A stretch of 64,000 nucleotides of DNA, taken from Micromonospora lupini (GTDB taxonomy: Bacteria > Actinomycetota > Actinomycetes > Mycobacteriales > Micromonosporaceae). Both the position numbers and the translations under genes were made by a program. The DNA is taken from the NCBI RefSeq assembly GCF_026342015.1, contig NZ_JAPENL010000001.1:1-64000 (forward strand). Reading direction: 5' to 3'. Below are positions 59,454-64,000 of this stretch, one piece after another; within the stretch, counting starts at the first letter, position 1; each line of letters starts with the position of its first letter. Under the pieces are notes generated by a model, which was given only the letters and a program-made list of their open reading frames with translations, ran no database searches and was not told the DNA's origin.

Positions 59454-60164
59454 GTGAGCGAGCACACACCGCAGCACGATCCCCGCAATCCCGCATCCAC
59501 CTCCGACACCGGGCGCAGCCTCGGCGTCCTGCTCGCCGCCCGCCTGGTCGCCGCCTACAGCCGGCCGGGCGAGGCGGTCGTCGACGTCACCGACGGCCAC
59601 TCACTCGCCCTACAGCCGGCCGGGCGAGGCGGTCGTCGACGTCACCGACGGCCACTCACTCGCCCTACAGCCGGCCGGGCGAGGCGGTCGTCGACGTCAC
59701 CGACGGCCACTCACTCGCCCTACAGCCGGCCGGGCGAGGCGGTCGTCGACGTCACCGACGGCCACTCACTCGCCGAGGGTTGCGGGGCCGGGGGCCGGCG
59801 GCACCACCCGGCATGGTTCACCGACGCCGCCAGCGGTGCCGGTGGGTGCGGCACCGCCACCGCACCCGGCGTTCGCCGGTCCGGGCAGCGGCCCGGCGCC
59901 GGAACCTGGGACACCGACCAGCTCGACATCGCCGCCACCATCGTCGTCGTCGGCGTCGCCAAAGGCGTACCCCGCTGGGGTTGGGTCATCGCCCTCGCCA
60001 CCGCCATGCAGGAATCCCGCTGCGCAACCTGCCGTACCGCGGCCACCACAACGACCACGACTCGATCGGTACTTGGCCCACGATGTGTGGGCGAACTAGG
60101 GCATCCACTAACCTTTTGGTTATTCACGGCTCCTCGTCGTTACGCGTTGATCTCGTCAAGATGA
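59454..60164 (+). pseudogene. Mosaic relic: methyltransferase-like start, lysozyme-like end
   Basis: From GTG 59454 the frame reads LGVLLAARLVAAYSRPGEAVVDVTDG, like the N-terminal domain of small SAM-methyltransferase-type proteins, passes through the four 55-bp repeats, and later reads DTDQLDIAATIVVVGVAKGVPRWGWVIALATAMQES, a segment typical of secreted NlpC/lysozyme-like proteins; that homology continues in another frame (LRNLPYRGHHNDHDSIG). So two gene pieces are joined and shifted. Open as 236 codons but unlikely functional. Confidence 0.45.
59555..59774 (+). repeat. Four perfect 55-bp tandem repeats
   Basis: Units start at 59555, 59610, 59665 and 59720 and each ends in cactcgcc. 55 is not a multiple of 3, so successive copies are read in three frames; three extra copies add 165 bases and restore the original frame after copy 4. 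Confidence 0.95.
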
Positions 60165-60174
60165 CGCCTGCCGA

Positions 60175-60180
60175 TATATT
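60175..60180 (+). promoter_or_regulatory. Candidate -10 element for the AraC gene
   Basis: TATATT, 7 bases before GTG 60188 and 85 bases before ATG 60266. Confidence 0.4.
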
Positions 60181-60265
60181 TGGCTTTGTGAGCCTAACGG
60201 CGCAGTGCGTTCTGCGGGTGCTCGGGCAGGGCAGCCACGACGGCGTCCAGACGACGGCGGAAGCG

Positions 60266-61243
60266 ATGATCGAGACCGTACTGAACAGCGAGAACTACCC
60301 GATCAGCGAGCGACTGGACTGGTGGAACGAGGTGTGCTCCCGACTACTCGTGCCATGCGAGGTCAACTACGACGGGGCTGATGGGTTCTGCTCGCGGCTC
60401 GGCCTGCTGGATCTCGGCGGGATTACCGTCGCGACGATTTCTTACCCTTCGCTCCGGTCGCGCCGCACCTCGCGGCACGTTCGCCAGTCCGACCCGGAGT
60501 TGTACCAGTTCGCCGTTGCGCTGGACGGCCGACATACGTTCTCTCAGGAACGCCGGCACGTGTGCCTGGATGCCGGGGACCTGCTGCTGTACGACACGTC
60601 CCATCCGAACGACTCCCAGGCGTTCGCCGATGAGCGCGGCAGGGCCGGCGTCCTGGTCGTGAACGTGCCGCGCAAGGTCATGTCGCTTCCGCCAGCGAAG
60701 GTGGACAGCCTCATGGCTACCCGGATACCGGGCGACACCGGCGTCGGGGCACTGCTGTCCCGGTTCCTCACCGGCCTGGTCCGTACGACGGACTCCTACC
60801 GGCCACTCGATGCCGGCCGCCTCGGCGTCGTCGCCCTCGATCTGATCACCGCAACGTTGGCGCATCATCTGGACGCCCCCGCCCCGCACAGCCCCCGCCA
60901 AGCCCTGATCGCCGCCATCTACTCGTACATCGAACACAACCTGGGCGCCCCCGGCCTGGACCCCCCGGCCGTCGCCGCCGCCCACCACATCTCCGTGCGA
61001 TACCTGCACCTGCTCTTTCAACAGCAGGACACCACCGTCTCATCCTGGATCCGGCACCGGCGTCTCGAACGATGCCGACACGACCTCGCCGAACCGCTGC
61101 TGGACCACCGCCCGATCGGCGCGATCGCGATGCGCTGGGGCTTCACCTCCTCGGCCGAATTCAGTCGGTCGTTCCGGAGCACCTACGGCCTCCGGCCCAG
61201 CGAGTACCGCGCCGACGTCCGGGGCTGCCGCCCGGAACGGTGA
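60266..61243 (+). CDS. AraC-family transcriptional regulator
   Basis: 325 residues. N-terminal AraC-binding-like domain (MIETVLNSENYPISERLDWWNEV, RRTSRHVRQSDPELYQFAVALDG) and C-terminal double HTH (DPPAVAAAHHISVRYLHLLFQQQDTTVSSWIRHRRLERC, GAIAMRWGFTSSAEFSRSFRSTYGLRPSEYR). ATG 60266 is chosen from the usual family start; GTG 60188, 7 bases after a -10 motif, would add 26 residues in a leaderless message. The frame is open much further upstream through debris. Target unknown. Confidence 0.85.
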   Translation: MIETVLNSENYPISERLDWWNEVCSRLLVPCEVNYDGADGFCSRLGLLDLGGITVATISYPSLRSRRTSRHVRQSDPELYQFAVALDGRHTFSQERRHVCLDAGDLLLYDTSHPNDSQAFADERGRAGVLVVNVPRKVMSLPPAKVDSLMATRIPGDTGVGALLSRFLTGLVRTTDSYRPLDAGRLGVVALDLITATLAHHLDAPAPHSPRQALIAAIYSYIEHNLGAPGLDPPAVAAAHHISVRYLHLLFQQQDTTVSSWIRHRRLERCRHDLAEPLLDHRPIGAIAMRWGFTSSAEFSRSFRSTYGLRPSEYRADVRGCRPER

Positions 61244-61737
61244 TCGAGGGAGCCGCCTTCCCGCGCTACCGGCGAGGGTGCACTCGCTGTCAACGGCCGT
61301 GCACTTGCTTACAACGATGGGGCCCCGCGACCAACCACTTGCGATGTGGGGAGGGCTTCGGCTGCGTCGACGAGTCGCGCGACCCCCGGGTTGCGGTCGA
61401 AGCGCCTCCGGCGGGGGCGCTCCGGCTCCAGGATGGCCGGGGGCTGCGTCGGCGGGTCACGGACCGAAGGTGGTTACGGTAGGCCATCCCGCCCGCCATC
61501 GACCCGGGCAAGCCGAGCAGACCACCGCCCGACCCGCCAGCGTCCGTACGAGCCGTCAAGGTCCGCTTGACGTGGCGGGCCGGGCGGAGGCCCGCTCCCC
61601 AGGAGGGTGGGTCGATGGCAGACGGGATGGCAGGGTCCGCCGTGGTCGAGGCGTTGACGCCCGGCAGACTCAAGCGCCCTTGAGGATATGGCCAACGATC
61701 GAGGAGCAAGGCAGGCAACCCGGCAAGGAGAGCGTTC
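61244..61737. other. Stretch without a recognised gene
   Basis: 494 bases. Both strands hold only low-complexity Arg/Pro-rich frames. The last 15 bases carry the SD (AAGGAG) of the next gene. Confidence 0.5.
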
Positions 61738-62040
61738 GTGCAACGTCCCGGTCGAGTTCCCATTATCGCGCTGACCGTTGTTGCCACGTTGGGGCTCATC
61801 GCGGCGACCGGCTGGTGGGCCGTGACAAGCTACGTCGATGCCTTTGTCTATCCCGGTGGCCCTTGCTCAGACGCAGAAGCACAGCTGACGGATGAGCTCA
61901 GGTCCGATCCCATGCTGGTTCAAGCTTTCCCAGATTCGAAGCTGCAGACGGCGGACAGCTTCGAACCCTGCAGGGGGTGGGGTAGCAACTACTGGGGCGG
62001 GGCGTTCGTTGCTCGCTGCGCTCAGGAAGGCGGCCGATGA
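61738..62040 (+). CDS. Small membrane-anchored hypothetical protein
   Basis: 100 residues. One N-terminal helix (IIALTVVATLGLIAATGWWAV), then an outside part with three Cys (GGPCSDAEAQL, FEPCRGWGSNYW). GTG start with AAGGAG 7 bases upstream. No family recognised. Confidence 0.6.
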   Translation: MQRPGRVPIIALTVVATLGLIAATGWWAVTSYVDAFVYPGGPCSDAEAQLTDELRSDPMLVQAFPDSKLQTADSFEPCRGWGSNYWGGAFVARCAQEGGR

Positions 62041-62112
62041 GCTGCGCTGGTATCACGCCCGCCCCGCCCCTTGCCCCGTTCGGAAGGCCGGAAGTTGAGT
62101 ATCCGCTGCGCC

Positions 62113-62122
62113 GGGGGGGGGG
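62113..62122. repeat. G10 homopolymer
   Basis: Ten consecutive G between two convergent genes; prone to slippage or sequencing error, but outside the coding frames. Confidence 0.8.
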
Positions 62123-62137
62123 CGATTGGTCGGGTTG

Positions 62138-62674
62138 TCACTCGACCTGAAACGTCGCGGTCGATGCGAGTCGCAGGGCGGCCCCAGATCGAAGTGGGTG
62201 GCGTACGCCGGGTTCAAGCCGCCGTTGGTCCAGCCAGGTACCGTTCGTGGAGTACAGGTCGGTCACCGTCGCAGCCCCGTCCGGTGCCGTCGTGACAGCC
62301 GCGTGTCGTCGCGAGACAGCGTCGTGGCCGGACAGCGCGGCCGCCGCGGGCGAGCCGGGGTCCCGACCGAGGATCAGGGTTCCTCCGGCCTCGAGCACTG
62401 TCTGCCACGGCGGGTCGAGCAACGCGATCGTCAGGACGGTTTCGAGCACACTGAGGCAGTGCGGGCACATCCGGCTCCCCGGCGGACACGCCGTTCCGCA
62501 CGACGGACAGGTGATGTCCATGGCGACCGGGTCGATCGGCCGCGGGGTGACGAGGTTGCCGGCCTCGATGACCGCCGAGACGGCGGTGAGGTTCGCATAG
62601 CAGTCCGGGTTCCCGCACACGATGTCATCGGAGCCGACCGGTTCGCCGCAGGCGCGGCAGATCAGCCGCTCCAT
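62138..62674 (-). CDS. Zinc-ribbon and FHA-domain protein
   Basis: 178 residues. Two N-terminal Cys-rich knuckles (CRACG...CGNPDC and CPSCG...CPHC) precede an FHA domain (LILGRDPGS, AVSRRHAAV, DLYSTNGTWLD), with the phosphothreonine-binding Arg, Ser and Asn all present. It should read a phospho-Thr signal. ATG 62674 overlaps the end of the radical-SAM gene by 13 bases, so it belongs to that operon. No kinase is in the window. Confidence 0.88.
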   Translation of the reverse strand: MERLICRACGEPVGSDDIVCGNPDCYANLTAVSAVIEAGNLVTPRPIDPVAMDITCPSCGTACPPGSRMCPHCLSVLETVLTIALLDPPWQTVLEAGGTLILGRDPGSPAAAALSGHDAVSRRHAAVTTAPDGAATVTDLYSTNGTWLDQRRLEPGVRHPLRSGAALRLASTATFQVE

Positions 62675-63300
62675 GTCGATTCCCCGACGCCGATGCCGCG
62701 GGCTCTCAGATGATCGGCGATCTGGTCGAGCTCGCCGGGCCGGGGGATCCCGACCAGCCACAGCCGGCCGTCGAGTACGCCGGTCTGCAAGCCTGCCCGG
62801 ACGAGCTGGGCGGCCTCGCCGTATCGCTGGTGGCCCAGCGGGCTGAGGGTGATGACGCGTTGGTTCGCCGAGCCACGCAGTGGGGTGTCGCCGTTGTTAC
62901 GCCGCTCGACGTACCTACCCGCGACCACGGCGTCGCAGCTTGCGCGCAGCTCTGGCAGCCGTGCGGCACGCGACCAGCCGTATCCCGTGTAGAGCAGGAT
63001 GTCGATCGGCCTGGTGTGCCGCCAGGTGGCTATCCCGCGGAGGAGCGCGGCGAGCGCGACCGGCTGCTGGAGCGGTTCGCCGCCGGAGATCGTCACACCG
63101 TCGATCCGTTGAGGAAGCGACGTAAGCCAGTCGAGCACCTCCTCGACGGGGACCGACCGGTCGGGGCGGCGAGGCCAGGTGTCCCGGGCGAGGCAGCCGG
63201 TGCAGGCGAGGGTGCAGCCTTGCAGCCAGATTCCGGCTCTCCTGCCGTATCCCAGGGTGGTGACCGGGTGGTGGAGGCGACTGATCTCGATGGTCGTCAT
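62662..63300 (-). CDS. Radical-SAM activase-like protein (NrdG type)
   Basis: 212 residues. The 4Fe-4S motif is CTLACTGC (C-x3-C-x2-C) near residue 30, followed by SGGEPLQQP (SAM-binding GGE) and LLYTGYGW. Size and pattern match glycyl-radical-enzyme activases (NrdG/PflA-like 4Fe-4S single-cluster proteins). No glycyl-radical enzyme is adjacent; instead it overlaps an AAA+ ATPase by ATGA and an FHA protein, an unusual setting. Substrate unknown. Confidence 0.87.
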   Translation of the reverse strand: MTTIEISRLHHPVTTLGYGRRAGIWLQGCTLACTGCLARDTWPRRPDRSVPVEEVLDWLTSLPQRIDGVTISGGEPLQQPVALAALLRGIATWRHTRPIDILLYTGYGWSRAARLPELRASCDAVVAGRYVERRNNGDTPLRGSANQRVITLSPLGHQRYGEAAQLVRAGLQTGVLDGRLWLVGIPRPGELDQIADHLRARGIGVGESTWSG

Positions 63301-64000
63301 GACAGCTCCACGGTGATGACGCCGGCCTGACGCCGCCAAGCCATCACGACGAGCGACGTCGTGTCGCCGGACGCCGGCGCGTCGCCCGCCGGTGCCGCCA
63401 GTCGGTCGAACAGGGCGCGGGCCAGCGGGTTGACGAGCGCGGTCTCCAGGGTGGAGCCGATGCCCCGGCCGCCTCGGGCCAGGTCGCGCGTGCACTCCCT
63501 GAGCACGCGCGCATGGACAGGCTGGTCGAGCGTGACCGACACGTGGTGTTCTTCGCTGAGGCGCCGAAGCACGTTGCCGAGTTGGAGTTCGAAGATCTGT
63601 TCGGCCGCTGCCGGCCCGATGAAGTCGAACACCACGATGTTGTCGCCGAGGCGGTTGAGCAGCTCGGGTCGACCGAGGACCCGGGTGAAGTGATCCTCGA
63701 TCGCTGCCCGCACGATCGCCTCGACCTGGTCGTAGGGAGTGCCCGGCGTTGCCGTCGGCGTCAACTGGCCCGTGCCGTCGTCGACGTACATGCCGAGGTT
63801 GCTGGTGAAGATCAGGATGCATTCGGAGAAGTGGACAGTACCGCCGCGGCCGTCGGTGAGCCGGCCGTCCTCGAGGATCTGCAGGAACTTGTCGAGGATG
63901 CGCGGATGGCTCTTCTCGATCTCGTCGAACAGAATCACCCGAAAGGGTTGCTGACGCACGGCGTTGGTGAGTTCTCCGCCGGCTTCGAAACCGACGTAGC
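63297..64000 (-). CDS. Clp-type AAA+ ATPase, C-terminal part
   Basis: At least 234 codons; the N-terminus lies beyond the window. Shows the second AAA module of ClpA/B-type enzymes: VGFEAGGELTNAVRQQPF, Walker B VILFDEIEKSHP, sensor 1 LIFTSNLG, Arg finger region RPELLNRLGD, and sensor 2 LARGGRGIGSTLE. First known gene of the minus-strand operon with the radical-SAM and FHA genes. Not the housekeeping ClpB/C judging from neighbours and the divergent C-terminus. Confidence 0.88.
   Translation of the reverse strand, partial: YVGFEAGGELTNAVRQQPFRVILFDEIEKSHPRILDKFLQILEDGRLTDGRGGTVHFSECILIFTSNLGMYVDDGTGQLTPTATPGTPYDQVEAIVRAAIEDHFTRVLGRPELLNRLGDNIVVFDFIGPAAAEQIFELQLGNVLRRLSEEHHVSVTLDQPVHARVLRECTRDLARGGRGIGSTLETALVNPLARALFDRLAAPAGDAPASGDTTSLVVMAWRRQAGVITVELS

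Noticed and set aside
59555..59774. CRISPR array
   Set aside because: The 55-bp units are directly adjacent with no variable spacers and no cas genes nearby.
59780..60265. Long N-terminal extension of the AraC regulator
   Set aside because: The upstream frame runs through mosaic debris and the repeat region; family members begin at the MIETV-type start.
61278..61895. 205-codon ORF before the small membrane protein
   Set aside because: Arg/Gly-rich random-looking frame without SD or domain, overlapping a better-supported gene.

Overview
The window is GC-rich actinobacterial chromosome, most likely Micromonospora or a close relative in the Micromonosporaceae. This rests on its very high G+C, GTG and TTG starts, GTGA/ATGA stop-start overlaps, promoters placed 6-8 bases before start codons (leaderless mRNAs), and gene order. 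From memory, the order HAD phosphatase, short hypothetical, tlyA, nadK, recN, steA, steB, pyrG, NUDIX, xerD, parA, scpA, scpB, rluB, cmk, der matches Mycobacterium tuberculosis Rv1692-Rv1713. The genus call is inference.

Layout. 1-1431: the 3' end of an rRNA operon (23S, 5S) and its hairpin. 1517-8988: a giant RGG-repeat/TPR-like/acidic protein, a HAD phosphatase, an SCP2-like protein, a PhaF-like protein, TlyA and NAD kinase. 9147-13938: a secreted subtilase and a convergent TrmB/LuxR-type regulator, inserted relative to the mycobacterial order. 14041-24367: RecN, the SteA/SteB division pair, then a membrane block (PNPT-like transferase, MurJ-like flippase, GT4, large phosphatase-fold membrane protein). 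24531-36488: PyrG, NUDIX, TM2, alanine dehydrogenase, XerD, ParA, ScpA, ScpB, RluB, Cmk and Der, covering nucleotide metabolism, chromosome segregation and ribosome assembly. 36681: tRNA-Pro(GGG).

Accessory region. The last 31 bases at the 3' side of tRNA-Pro are repeated exactly at 57840-57870, bounding a 21-kb island. Its heart is a carbohydrate system: a LacI regulator, an ABC sugar importer (lipoprotein and two permeases), two TIM-barrel isomerases flanking a Gfo/Idh dehydrogenase, a secreted discoidin/beta-helix protein, a DUF1996 protein and a secreted GH16 laminarinase-type glucanase. A TGGCAA..TTGYC-type operator occurs at three promoters, with its right half forming the -35 box, so a single LacI protein probably controls importer and enzymes. 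The likely substrate is a beta-1,3-glucan (inference).

57871-61243 is mobile-element debris: a second integrase split into N- and C-terminal relics, an IS5-type fragment, a small secreted protein, a four-copy 55-bp tandem repeat in a mosaic pseudogene, and an AraC regulator. 62138-64000 (minus strand) opens an operon of a Clp-type AAA+ ATPase (cut by the window end), a radical-SAM activase-like protein and a zinc-ribbon/FHA protein. This may be an uncharacterised signalling or conflict module.

Two architectural themes stand out: short reading frames that exactly bridge gene gaps (tlyA-nadK, steB-PNPT, murJ-GT4, and a tandem pair at cmk-der), and the GGFRGGDR-repeat protein beside the rRNA operon.
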